From Loxodes magnus (taxonomy: Eukaryota; Ciliophora; Karyorelictea; Loxodida; Loxodidae), in assembly GCA_946699065.1 (NCBI GenBank), contig CAMPDV010001223.1, positions 62,001 through 126,000 on the forward strand: a stretch of DNA of 64,000 bases. The letters are read 5' to 3'. The notes below the pieces were generated by a model that was given only the letters and a program-made list of their open reading frames with translations, did no database searches and was not told where the DNA came from. Below are positions 46,381 to 59,299 of this stretch, in pieces (the stretch's first letter is position 1; the number at the start of each line of letters is the position of its first letter). The position numbers and the translations under genes are program-made.

Positions 46381-49300
46381 ATGAAAGAGAAAAGTCTTAA
46401 AAGCGGATCACAAGCCTAAGAAAAAACACTTTATGGAGTTTAAAGATGAAAGAATACAAGGAAATATGTTGGATAGATTTATTAAGGATAGAGATAAGGA
46501 AGAGGAACAATGTTTTACGAGAATTAAGATATTTACGAAGGAGAATGATTAAAAGGTAAAAAAAATGGATTAGGAATTTATATCTGAAAAAGTGGAAATA
46601 AATATGAAGGATAATTTGAAAATAACAAAGTATAAGGAAGTGGAGAATTAAAATTAATAAATGGATCACAATACGAAGGAGAATGAAAAAACAACATAAT
46701 GAATGGATAAGGAATTTACAAATGTAAAGATGGAGGCAAATATGAAGGATAATTTGTAAATGGATTAAAAGAAGGAAAAGGAATAATGGTTTTTACTAAT
46801 GGAAATGTTTATGAAGGAGAGTGATTGAAAGATAAAAAACATGGATAAGGAATTTACAAATGTAAAGATGGAGGCAAATATGAAGGATAATTTGTAAATG
46901 GATTAAGAGAAGGGAAAGGAATAATGGTTTATGAAGATGGAGATGTTTATGAAGGAGAGTGATTGAAAGATAAGAGGCATGGATAAGGAATTTATAAATG
47001 AAAAAAGGGTGATAAATATGAAGGCCATTTTGTAAATGGATTAAGAGAAGGGAAAGGAATAATGGTTTATACTAGTGGAAATGTTTATGAAGGAGAGTGA
47101 TTAAAAGATGAAATGCATGGCCAAGGAATTTATAAATGAAAAAATGGAAGTAAATATGAAGGCCATTTTGTAAATGGATTAAGAGAAGGAAAAGGAATAA
47201 TGGTTAATGAAGATGGAGATGTTTATGAAGGAGAGTGATTAAAAGATGAAATGCATGGCCAAGGAATTTATAAATGTAAAGATGGGGATAAATATGAAGG
47301 ATAATGAATAAATGGATTAAGAGAAGGGAAAGGAATAATGGTTTTTACTAGTGGAGATGTTTATGAAGGAGAGTGATTGAAAGATAAGGGGCATGGATAA
47401 GGAATTTATAAATGAAAAAATGGAGATAAATATGAAGGCCATTTTGTAAATGGATTAAAAGAAGGAAAAGGAATAATGGTTAATGAAGATGGAGATGTTT
47501 ATGAAGGAGAGTGATTGAAAGATAAAATGCATGGATAAGGAATTTATAAATGTAAAGATGGAAGTAAATATGAAGGCCATTTTGTAAATGGATTAAAAGA
47601 AGGAAAAGGAATAATGGTTTTTACTAGTGGAGATGTTTATGAAGGAGAGTGATTGAAAGATAAGAGGCATGGATAAGGAATTTATAAATGAAAAGATGGA
47701 AGTAAATATGAAGGCCATTTTGTAAATGGATTAAAAGAAGGAAAAGGAATAATGGTTAATGAAGATGGAGATGTTTATGAAGGAGAGTGATTGAAAGATG
47801 AAATGCATGGCCAAGGAATTTATAAATGAAAAAATGGAAGTAAATATGAAGGATAATGAATAAATGGATTAAGAGAAGGAAAAGGAATAATGGTTAATGA
47901 AGATGGAGATGTTTATGAAGGAGAGTGATTGAAAGATAAAAAGCATGGATAAGGAATTTATAAATGAAAAGATGGAAGTAAATATGAAGGATAATGAATA
48001 AATGGATTAAGAGAAGGAAAAGGAATAATGGTTAATGAAGATGGAGATGTTTATGAAGGAGAGTGATTGAAAGATAAAATGCATGGATAAGGAATTTATA
48101 AATGAAAAGATGGAAGTAAATATGAAGGATAATTTGTAAATGGATTAAAAGAAGGAAAAGGAATAATGGTTAATGAAGATGGAGATGTTTATGAAGGAGA
48201 GTGATTGAAAGATGAAATGCATGGCCAAGGAATTTATAAATGAAAAGATGGAAGTAAATATGAAGGATAATGAATAAATGGATTAAGAGAAGGAAAAGGA
48301 ATAATGGTTAATGAAGATGGAGATGTTTATGAAGGAGAGTGATTGAAAGATAAAAAGCATGGATAAGGAATTTATAAATGAAAAGATGGAAGTAAATATG
48401 AAGGCCATTTTGTAAATGGATTAAAAGAAGGAAAAGGAATAATGGTTTTTACTAGTGGAGATGTTTATGAAGGAGAGTGATTGAAAGATAAGAGGCATGG
48501 ATAAGGAATTTATAAATGAAAAGATGGAAGTAAATATGAAGGATAATTTGTAAATGGATTAAAAGAAGGAAAAGGAATAATGGTTAATGAAGATGGAGAT
48601 GTTTATGAAGGAGAGTGATTGAAAGATGAAATGCATGGCCAAGGAATTTATAAATGAAAAGATGGAAGTAAATATGAAGGCCATTTTGTAAATGGATTAA
48701 AAGAAGGAAAAGGAATAATGGTTTATGTTAGTGGAGATGTTTATGAAGGAGAGTGATTGAAAGATAAAAAGCATGGATAAGGAATTTATAAATGAAAAGA
48801 TGGAAGTAAATATGAAGGATAATGAATAAATGGATTAAGAGAAGGAAAAGGAATAATGGTTAATGAAGATGGAGATGTTTATGAAGGAGAGTGATTGAAA
48901 GATAAAATGCATGGATAAGGAATTTATAAATGTAAAGATGGAAGTAAATATGAAGGCCATTTTGTAAATGGATTAAAAGAAGGAAAAGGAATAATGGTTT
49001 ATGTTAGTGGAGATGTTTATGAAGGAGAGTGATTGAAAGATAAAAAGCATGGATAAGGAATTTATAAATGAAAAGATGGAAGTAAATATGAAGGATAATG
49101 AATAAATGGATTAAGAGAAGGAAAAGGAATAATGGTTAATGAAGATGGAGATGTTTATGAAGGAGAGTGATTGAAAGATGAAATGCATGGCCAAGGAATT
49201 TATAAATGAAAAAATGGAAGTAAATATGAAGGATAATGAATAAATGGATTAAGAGAAGGAAAAGGAATAATGGTTAATGAAGATGGAGATGTTTATGAAG

Positions 49301-52300
49301 GAGAGTGATTGAAAGATAAAAAGCATGGATAAGGAATTTATAAATGAAAAGATGGAAGTAAATATGAAGGCCATTTTGTAAATGGATTAAAAGAAGGAAA
49401 AGGAATAATGGTTTATGTTAGTGGAGATGTTTATGAAGGAGAGTGATTGAAAGATAAAAAGCATGGATAAGGAATTTATAAATGAAAAGATGGAAGTAAA
49501 TATGAAGGCCATTTTGTAAATGGATTAAAAGAAGGAAAAGGAATAATGGTTAATGAAGATGGAGATGTTTATGAAGGAGAGTGATTGAAAGATAAAATGC
49601 ATGGATAAGGAATTTATAAATGTAAAGATGGAAGTAAATATGAAGGCCATTTTGTAAATGGATTAAAAGAAGGAAAAGGAATAATGGTTTATGTTAGTGG
49701 AGATGTTTATGAAGGAGAGTGATTGAAAGATAAAAAGCATGGATAAGGAATTTATAAATGAAAAGATGGAAGTAAATATGAAGGATAATGAATAAATGGA
49801 TTAAGAGAAGGAAAAGGAATAATGGTTAATGAAGATGGAGATGTTTATGAAGGAGAGTGATTGAAAGATGAAATGCATGGCCAAGGAATTTATAAATGAA
49901 AAAATGGAAGTAAATATGAAGGATAATGAATAAATGGATTAAGAGAAGGAAAAGGAATAATGGTTAATGAAGATGGAGATGTTTATGAAGGAGAGTGATT
50001 GAAAGATAAAAAGCATGGATAAGGAATTTATAAATGAAAAGATGGAAGTAAATATGAAGGATAATGAATAAATGGATTAAGAGAAGGAAAAGGAATAATG
50101 GTTAATGAAGATGGAGATGTTTATGAAGGAGAGTGATTGAAAGATAAAATGCATGGATAAGGAATTTATAAATGTAAAGATGGAAGTAAATATGAAGGCC
50201 ATTTTGTAAATGGATTAAAAGAAGGAAAAGGAATAATGGTTTTTACTAGTGGAGATGTTTATGAAGGAGAGTGATTGAAAGATAAGAGGCATGGATAAGG
50301 AATTTATAAATGAAAAGATGGAAGTAAATATGAAGGCCATTTTGTAAATGGATTAAAAGAAGGAAAAGGAATAATGGTTAATGAAGATGGAGATGTTTAT
50401 GAAGGAGAGTGATTGAAAGATGAAATGCATGGCCAAGGAATTTATAAATGAAAAAATGGAAGTAAATATGAAGGATAATTTGTAAATGGATTAAAAGAAG
50501 GAAAAGGAATAATGGTTTATGTTAGTGGAGATGTTTATGAAGGAGAGTGATTGAAAGATAAAAAGCATGGATAAGGAATTTATAAATGAAAAGATGGAAG
50601 TAAATATGAAGGATAATGAATAAATGGATTAAGAGAAGGAAAAGGAATAATGGTTAATGAAGATGGAGATGTTTATGAAGGAGAGTGATTGAAAGATAAA
50701 ATGCATGGATAAGGAATTTATAAATGTAAAGATGGAAGTAAATATGAAGGCCATTTTGTAAATGGATTAAAAGAAGGAAAAGGAATAATGGTTTATGTTA
50801 GTGGAGATGTTTATGAAGGAGAGTGATTGAAAGATAAAAAGCATGGATAAGGAATTTATAAATGAAAAGATGGAAGTAAATATGAAGGATAATGAATAAA
50901 TGGATTAAGAGAAGGAAAAGGAATAATGGTTAATGAAGATGGAGATGTTTATGAAGGAGAGTGATTGAAAGATAAAATGCATGGATAAGGAATTTATAAA
51001 TGAAAAGATGGAAGTAAATATGAAGGCCATTTTGTAAATGGATTAAAAGAAGGAAAAGGAATAATGGTTTATGTTAGTGGAAATGCTTATGAAGGAGCGT
51101 GATTAAAAGATAAGAGGCGTGGATAAGGAATTTATAAATGTAAAGATGGAAGTAAATATGAAGGCGATTTTGTAAATGGATTAAAAGAAGGAAAAGGAAT
51201 AATGGTTTATGTTAGTGGAGATGTTTATGAAGGAGAGTGATTGAAAGATAAGAGGCATGGATAAGGAATTTATAAATGAAAAAATGGAGATAAATATGAA
51301 GGCCATTTTGTAAATGGATTAAAAGAAGGAAAAGGAATAATGGTTTATGTTAGTGGAGATGTTTATGAAGGAGAGTGATTAAAAGATAAAATGCATGGAT
51401 AAGGAATTTATATCTGAAAATATGGTGATAAATATGAAGGTTTATTATTTGAATCATAATTTTTAGGAAAATAATCGTAGTTATTATTCAATGATGGTTG
51501 AATTTTTGACTCTTTTTATTTTAAAGTTAATAAAAATATGAATTAATCTCTCATCTAATAAAAATGCTTTACTTAGTCATTAAATTTAAATTATCAAGAT
51601 TAATTAAGAAAAAAATAAAAGTAAAGCTATCACTTACTAATCTAGTAAACTTAAAATATTCTTAATAAAATATTTGAATTCCTCAAGATTAAAGATATTT
51701 GCACTTTACAAAAAACTAATAAGTTTTTCTATTCCTATAATTATAAATTCTAGCTTTTAAAGATTAAAACATTTTATGGAACTGAAGATTATATAAAAAG
51801 CAAGATAAATTGAACTATAAAATAAATATAGAATGTAGATGTAATAAAGCTAGTAGTTGATTTAAATAATTTATCTCAACATTTGATAGATTAATTATAA
51901 AATAAGTTATATTATAGTCTACTATTTAGATAATGAACTAACTTAAAATAAGGAAAAAAAGATTAATTACTAGACTTTTCTCTTTTAAGTTATTCAAAAT
52001 CATTTATTATTTCTAATTTTTTACCTTACTAAAACTTAAAAAATTTAGTACTTAAAGGTTGCTATAAGGATGATGATTTATATTTTATTTAATATTTAAT
52101 AAATCTTGAGAAATTAGAAATCATTTATTAAGAATCTAGTTAAACTACTTAAGAATTGAAAGGAAAGTTTTTAACTTAATATTGTATGAACTTAAATAAA
52201 GTTAGAATTCTAATAATAAAAATCCCTTAACTATAATAAGAGTATATAAAAGACTATTTAGAATAAAAAGGATAATTCATCGAAGAGCTAAGTATTAACA

Positions 52301-53181
52301 ATCCTTAAGAAACTTCTTAATTTACTTATTTATGTCCTAACTTAAATGCTATTGATTTTTATGATTCTGCTTAGGAAATTTTTGATTAAGTTAGAAATAG
52401 AAAAATATAAAGCTTATTGCTAAAAGGTAATTTTGAGAGAGAAGCATTTGAATAATATTTTGGAGTTAAGTATAGTAAACTATATAAAGTTAGTATTGAA
52501 GATAGTTAGAGTTTTAGTGATTAAAATATGTAGATTCTTTTATAAAATGCAAATAACATCTAGTCACTTAAACTAAAAAGCTTAGTACAACTTACTAATT
52601 CTTCTCTTTAGTAAATAGGTAATTATGGATAGAACTATGAATAAATAAGTTTAATTGACTTAAATCAAATAACACACTAAACTTTAAGTTTTATTTTCTA
52701 ACAATGTAAAAGATTAAAGTAAATAGAACTTGCTTAACTAACTTAAATAAACAGCTAGCTTTTCTAAGTAATAAACTAAAATAATCTATATTTACAAACA
52801 TTAAAACTGAACTAACTAACAATAAAAGGAAATTAAAATTGGATAGATTAAATAGTATAAATAAGATAGCTAAATAGCTTATAACTTAATAGTTTAAATC
52901 TAAAAGATTAAGATATTGCTAAAATATTATAACTAGCAACTAGATTATAAACATTAGATTTAAGTGGAAATTAAATTACAAATAACACATTTCCAATAAA
53001 CGATGAAAATGAATAGCCTTATCCTATTTATAAAAACTTAAGAATTTTAAAGGTAACTTTTTAGAACTTTGAGTTTAAAAACTAGTTTATTAGATTAAAA
53101 GAGAAGTTTAGAAAAATAAAAATATTTAATGGATATGAGGAATTTGAAGAAATCAATCTAGACGTCGATTTGGATTTGTGA
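46381..53181 (+). CDS. MORN-repeat/leucine-rich-repeat protein, long form, 2266 aa
   Basis: One unbroken frame of 2267 codons runs from ATG (46381) to TGA (53179) when TAA/TAG are Gln and TGA is Trp. After about 35 residues come MORN motifs: YEGEWLKG, YEGQFENN, YEGEWKNN, then about 34 regular 46-residue double units (to about 51430). A 560-residue leucine-rich-repeat part follows (SLKLKSLVQLTN, LQTLKLNQL, LQTLDLSGNQITNN), ending LDVDLDL. The array alone holds dozens of in-frame TGA codons at the conserved Trp of YEGEW. The last sense TGA is at 51934; none occurs in the final 1.2 kb before the stop. Likely a membrane- or cytoskeleton-associated scaffold; partner unknown. Compared with the left-arm form it is 1278 residues longer, equal to 28 units of 46 minus ten acidic-tail residues. 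Confidence 0.92.
46690..51430 (+). repeat. 138-bp MORN unit array, about 34 regular units
   Basis: A GGAATAATGG block recurs every 138 bases from about 46780 to 51340, 34 times by my count. After it, units carry one of a few variants (TTAATGAAGATGG, TTTTACTAGTGG, TTTATGTTAGTGG). Neighbouring runs of variants recur in the same order, for example around 48780-49130 and 49740-50100, a sign of block duplication. Units are nearly identical, so growth is recent. Confidence 0.93.
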
Positions 53182-53235
53182 GATGAATTTTAAGATATAA
53201 CTCTTATATAAAATTTTATTTCTTAAGCATAAAAT

Positions 53236-55080
53236 TTAAATTTAAAATGCATAAATAGTATATAAAATTAGATAATGAATGTAGTTGATATTAATATATA
53301 TTGATTTAATGTAAAAATTTCTTGTATATATATAAAGTTATATTAAAAATGAGGAAATAAAAGAAGCCTATTTAATTTTTATATCTTATTTTAAATATTT
53401 TAAAATAGATATCTTATAATCAATTTAGTAACTTTTTATTTATTAATTAGTAATAAAATATTAGATAAGTATAAGATATTACTGATGAGATTTATTTAAG
53501 CTTCTGCTATATTTTAAGTTTTAATTTTGTTTAGTTCTAAAATAGAATATACAGCAATATCTATTTATATTAATTAATTTAATATAAACTTATATTACTT
53601 CATATGCCATAAGTATATTAAATAGATTATTTAGCCATCCATTATGCTATTACAGCTTATAATTTAATTGATCCTAAATATTTATAATTTCATCAAATTT
53701 ATACAATATTATTTATATTTCTTTAATATGTGCTTCATTAATTCTCTGTTTACAGTTCTATAATAAAACAAATAAGTTAAGATAGCAAAATTTATAAAAG
53801 TTAAAAAGGTAGAATTATCTCCTTTGATATGATTAAATAAAAATGTTTATGATACATAATTTAGAGTGATAATTTTATTGGTTATATGATTAAACATAAA
53901 TTTAAACTAGAAGAGTTTTTTACATCTTTAATTGTAAGTATTGCTTCCTTCAATTATAGACGTTAGTAAATGCTTTTAAATTGTTTATTAATCTTGTCTT
54001 TATCATTTTTCTACAATTACTTCTGTTTTCTACTCATATTTAACTTCTTCTTATTTCGCTTTCTCTATTTCTAGAGTGTCAAGACTTTTTTTCATTGGCT
54101 TCTTGTGAAATATTTTTGATTTATGAATCTAAATACTCCAATTTAAACCTTGAAAATTACTCTATATTTTTTTGATAAATTAGTATAAGACACACTTAAA
54201 TTATAACTTCCAATCTTTTCAGATAGTCAATCTCATATACTAGATTAATATATATATTTAAAATATGTTAAATATCTCATGCTCTCTACACATATAATGG
54301 AGATTATCAATAGGATAATGATTATCTTAAAGATCCTTCCAAAAACTATAATATTAAGCTCTAAGTCTATATATACTAATAATTTTTAATCTATACTATT
54401 TGTTTAACTTCATATAAGTAATTAATGGAAATTGCTAAAGATTAACAAATTGCTCAGTATATACTTTAGCTGTTTTCATTATCTCAAATTTTTTAGTAGC
54501 TGCATTATAGTAGAAATATCGTTATATTTTGTCTCTTATATATGTTTAGTAAAAGTTTTAAGACTGATATTATTCTAGTAACTCTGCAGATAGATATTTT
54601 AAAGGTCTGATAATTGGTACTTTTAATCATAGTATTAAAATCCTTTTTACCAGATATTAATGAAAAGAGAGGCAATTGTTGATCTTGAAAAATAAATAGT
54701 TTCTTATTTAATTTTATAGTAGAATCTAAGAATTTCAGAAGCATAATATGCTTAAAAGGCAATTAACTTAGTTGTATTTAATGTGACTGATAAATGTTGA
54801 AGTTGGTACTTAAATTTTATTTTAGTAATTCTGATGCTTGATTAAATTCTATTTAGAAGTTATTTTTTCTAGGATGTTTTGAATAGTTTTATCGTTTATC
54901 TTAGTTATTTTAATTTGTATTGTATTTAATATTAATTGGTACATTGATTATGTGAAAGGTTTGTAGATAATTTTAGTTAAGCTTAAGTGATTCTGATATT
55001 TATTGTTGTTGTTTTGTAAGAAGAGAATTGGTTAGGTTTGATTTAATGATATAGTAATAAAGGATTATATTTAGTAAGAA
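53236..55080. other. AT-rich spacer
   Basis: Strongly AT-rich. A pyrimidine-rich part near 53980-54150 could code for a basic chain on the minus strand, but nothing anchors it. Confidence 0.4.
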
Positions 55081-56560
55081 AATGAAAAATATAGAAATAA
55101 TTAGTTTAGTAATAGTTAAATATAAAGTATTAGTGTCTTTATAACTATACTTTACTTTATTATTACATTAGAATTCTCTTTATTATTATATCATTACTAT
55201 GTAAATACCTTATTTAAACCACTCTACTCTCTACTTTATAAATTAACACTATTAGTGTCTGTAGTAAAACTCTTACCAATAAGAATATTAATTTCTAATA
55301 TATTGCGAAGAACATTAAATTTAAGCATGATTTATATCTAAATCTTAAAGTAAAATAGCTTAGAAAGTAAAAAAGAAATATAATATAAAGAAAAAATATA
55401 AATAGTTCCATAAACTAAATAAACTAATTTAGATACAAATCCACTTTTAGAAAAATAAATAAAAAATACTAAAAAGTAAAATAAAAGCTTAGAGCAAATT
55501 AATAAAAGCTTTCAAAATTAAATTAGTAAATCACAACTAAATGTAGAAACTTTGGAATAATAGTAATTATTCAAATTCTTTAATACTTATAAAATCAACA
55601 CATTGCTAATATATAATAAGTTAATACTAGATATACTTTTAACTACCTACTCATTTTATATTATTAAGAACATTTAATACTAAAAACTTAATTCTATTAA
55701 CTTTAAACTTAATTTAACATTCACTATTTATTAATAAATAAATACCTATTTTCAGTTCAACTGCTAAATTAGATTTCTGAATTATTACTACAAAGTATGT
55801 AGATCAAAATTTAAGATTTAAGCAATATAAAGTAACTTTAATTTAAGAACTTCATATAATTCAAAAATATAGAAGTAGCAATATTTATAAATTATTCCTA
55901 GTTGCTATTAACTAACAAGGTTAAGAATCATTAATTGGGAGTAAGTTTATTAATAACTATACTTTTGTAATATTTACCATTACTAGAATCTATTAATATG
56001 CAAGCAGAATAATTAACAGGCTAATTTTACTAGATTTCTGTTTTAATTTTAATTTAAATATTCTTAAAATTGAGAGTGATAATTTATAAAAGAGAAAGTG
56101 AAAGAAATTTGATAAATAAAAGGTTTAATCATATAAGAAATAAAAATAAATAAAAATGATAAGTATCATAATATAATATAATTTTGCCCATATCTTAATA
56201 AATTTTATTTGAAGTTTAGTTATAATATCTTACTAAAATTTAAATTAAATTAAGCATTTTTAATTAAAGAGATATAATTGGATTTTTAAATGTATCTAGA
56301 TAAGTAATTAAAGAATTGTTTTAATGCTAGTATAATAGTTTATAATCTATTTATATTTAAAGTATCAAGCTTTATAACTTTTATTTTTAGTCTTTCTAAT
56401 TTTTTCTGCTCCAAATTTAAAGAATTTAAGCTTAGATTATGCTTTGTATATCCAAAATGAATAGAATAAGAATTAAGAATAACTATAGCTTAATAGTAGT
56501 AACTTTTAAATATAGTAGCATTTTAAGTTAGAAAGTATTTAATGATTCATATCTTAATAT
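55081..56560 (+). pseudogene. Leucine-rich-repeat protein, degenerate copy
   Basis: ATG at 55081 and the next codons (IEIISLV) match the start of the LRR gene at 35575. Further on, LPLLESINMQAEQLTG matches LPKLESNDLKDAEQLTE, and APNLKNLSLDYA near 56412 matches NLKKLSL of the 14580-15840 copy. Frames change between these blocks and many residues are lost, so this is a decayed copy of the N-terminal and middle parts. Confidence 0.5.
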
Positions 56561-58380
56561 ACTAATCTTCAGTTTGATTTTATATATGTTTATCTATATT
56601 ATATATAGTATATAAATCTCGCTTAATGATATCTATAGCAACTATAATCTTTGAAAGCTTGTATATATATGAATATAGAATTGGTCTATAAATAAATTAG
56701 CATGGCATCACCGTTAATTAGGTTTAGCATAATAAACTATACATATAATTAAAGTGTTCTTATTATCTGCATTGTCTTGGTATAGCAAACAAATAAGAGA
56801 TAAGCTTCTTCAAATGGAGAATTTTTATTCTATATTTATTCTCTAATCTAGCCGTAATCACATCATTCTTCTAAAATAAAGCTCTAAAAAGAATTAGAAG
56901 TTTAAAAAATTAAGTGGCTCATCAAACAAACCTATGTATTGCTAGCAAGAACTCGTGGGCAAGTTGGGTATGTCTCTTTTGAGTTTGTCACCCTTATTCT
57001 TGGTGGTATCTAGTTCAAAATTACTCTCAACTCAGATTATTGGAATTCTCCCAAATGTGATAAAAATAAGTATTTTTAATTGATAAATAGCTTTAATAAT
57101 CTTAATACATACATGATAGATAATTGAATATAATGGTATAAGATGTCTATAAGATATAAATGTGAAATATAAATACTAATAAGTTATGAAATAATTTGAT
57201 TAGGAATATTAGTTATATACAGTTAGGATTATCTGTTATATTATTTAAAACATTCTTAAATAATTCAAATACTTCATATCAATTAATAAGCTTCTATAAT
57301 ACAACTAATCAATTAACATTTTTTAGTAATAAAAATGCAATATCAGTACAAAAGAACTTAAGAAGCTAAGAATAGTAATTTTAAAAAATTTTAGCTATAC
57401 ATTATATGATGAGAAAATAAGTTATATTATGCAAATATTAATATTATAATTGGAGGTAATAAATAAGTGAAAAATACCCTTGACTTTGACAAAAAATCAC
57501 AAAGATTGAAGAAATTAAAGTTGAATGTTTAAATTGTTTGGCATTTTAAATATTTCTTATATTATATACTTTAAATTTGGCTATTTTTCAATCCTTAACT
57601 ATATACTAAAGTATAAAATTAAGTTATTTCTCTGTAATATGCTATGAAATAAATATTTATAATATAATGTAATGTAGTTTTATTATCTGTAATGTGAGGA
57701 AACGTGTATCCACATCTTATCTCATCAAACCTTCATTCCTTAAACATCATTTAAGATAAAAAACAATCTTGATTTTGATTGCCTTACCAAATTTTTTTAT
57801 CTCTTATATGACTTCATATTAATCTGAAATTAACTGATAAATCTTTTATATATATATGAATCTTGAATATATTGATTGATATATTGTTAGCGTGGTGGTT
57901 GTATTAATTTCATAATTGTTCGATATTGAGTTAGATATTTAGGAAGCATTTTGCTATTTTTTATACTTAAATTTATCTTAAAAATTTAGTTGATATAAGT
58001 ATAATGGATACTCGCTTTCTAAAGTTTAATCAGATTTTACAGACAAAAGCAATATTAAACTAGGCTTCAGAACTAACGTTACTTTTAATCTTTCATCATC
58101 ACTAATAGTTTTTAAGTTATTTTTAGGCTGTTATGCTATCATAATTCAGCTCTTATAAGATTAGGGGATGAAGTAAGCTAAAGTATGCTGAATATTAGAA
58201 GTTCAAATAAATTTCCTTTTTATTCGTAGCATTAATTTAGAATTTAAACTTTCAATGAGGATCTTTCAGACTTTCATTACTATATTGATAATCCCTATTA
58301 CATAACTTGGGCTTTTATATTAGAAGCATATGTTACTCTAGTAAAGAAAATGGTTATTAGAAGGATAGAGAGTTACATAA
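56561..58380. other. Mostly AT-rich, one less AT-rich island
   Basis: A (TA)-rich run lies at about 56580-56620. A less AT-rich island at 56935-57050 and pieces from 57700 on could be coding, but frame and strand are open. No motif recognised. Confidence 0.3.
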
Positions 58381-58497
58381 AAGCCTTTTATGCTGTATGG
58401 TTAAAATTATGCGAATACATCTGCTGATAACTAACTTTAATGTCTACCTGTAGATCAAAATGATTTATAGGATGCTAAATAAAGAAAATTCTAATTT

Positions 58498-59091
58498 ATG
58501 AAAATGGAGAAAAATGAAAAAAGAAGAGATGCAAACGAGAGAAAAGCAAGAATGGAAGAGTAGATATTAGGTTAAGCTACTGTTGTAAGACCAATTATTA
58601 AATATTTTATTGAAGTCAATTTTGACAGTTAAAGGCGTTAAACTCTAGAATATTAAGTGGTATATGAAGGTAATATGAAGCAATTTATATAGCTTTATAA
58701 AGATATTTTGAGAGTCTTTACTGAAGGTAATGAAAAAAGTAAATAAGTATAAGAAATGTAGATATCAATAATATAAAGAAAATAGAGTGCTATGATTATT
58801 AAATCACTTATATAGATAAAGTGATAAAGTAATTATAACTTTAGTTACCTTATAATAGAAATAAATAAATAATAACCAATTAGTTTAGTTGGCTAAGTAA
58901 ATAAATTTAGCTTATAATTATATAACGATAGCTCACTGAGATCTTAAATTGAAATAGTTTTATTGAAGAATAACAAAAACACTGATTTAAGTGATTTAAT
59001 GAAGTAAAAAATAAAGTAATTTCTAAATAAAAAAGAGTTTAAATTTATTTAGGAATTGTAATCTAATTATCTTCTGGTTTATTTGCAGTGA
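58498..59091 (+). CDS. Hypothetical charged protein, 197 aa or longer
   Basis: From ATG at 58498 one frame runs to TGA at 59089. It starts MKMEKNEKRRDANERKARMEEQ, a charged helix, and continues with a mixed region (VVRPIIKYFIEVNFDS, ISLVGQVNKFSLQLYND) of normal protein composition. Sequence before the ATG translates in the same frame back to about 58390 (NTSADNQLQCLPVDQNDL), so the start may be earlier. After the TGA the same frame goes on with a basic helix to about 59310, so the TGA may be Trp. No family recognised. Confidence 0.5.
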
Positions 59092-59299
59092 AATATAGAA
59101 ATAGATTATTTAAAATAAATATGAATTTAAAGAGGCATTATGAGTGATAGCAATATGAAAATAAAAAATGAGAGAGTGGAAGAAAGAGGATAAAGAGAAA
59201 AAATAAGAAAATGAAAGTTTATTTGGATTAAAAAAAATGTAAATGAATAAAGGAAGAAGGATAGAAAATAAATGGCATAAGAAAGAATATACAGAGGAC

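Larger units (their letters stand above)
43060..53235. repeat. Large inverted repeat, right arm
   Basis: Matches the reverse complement of 24240-31505. The inner end shows TTGATAAATTAAAAACTT-type sequence shared with the left arm near 31480. The outer end lies about 50 bases past the MORN-LRR stop. The arm is longer because of the expanded MORN array and lacks the 0.9-kb insertion. Confidence 0.93.

Noticed and set aside
46690..51430. Regular array that could be mistaken for a CRISPR or satellite
   Set aside because: The 138-bp units code in one frame for MORN motifs, there are no unique spacers, and the flanks belong to the same gene.
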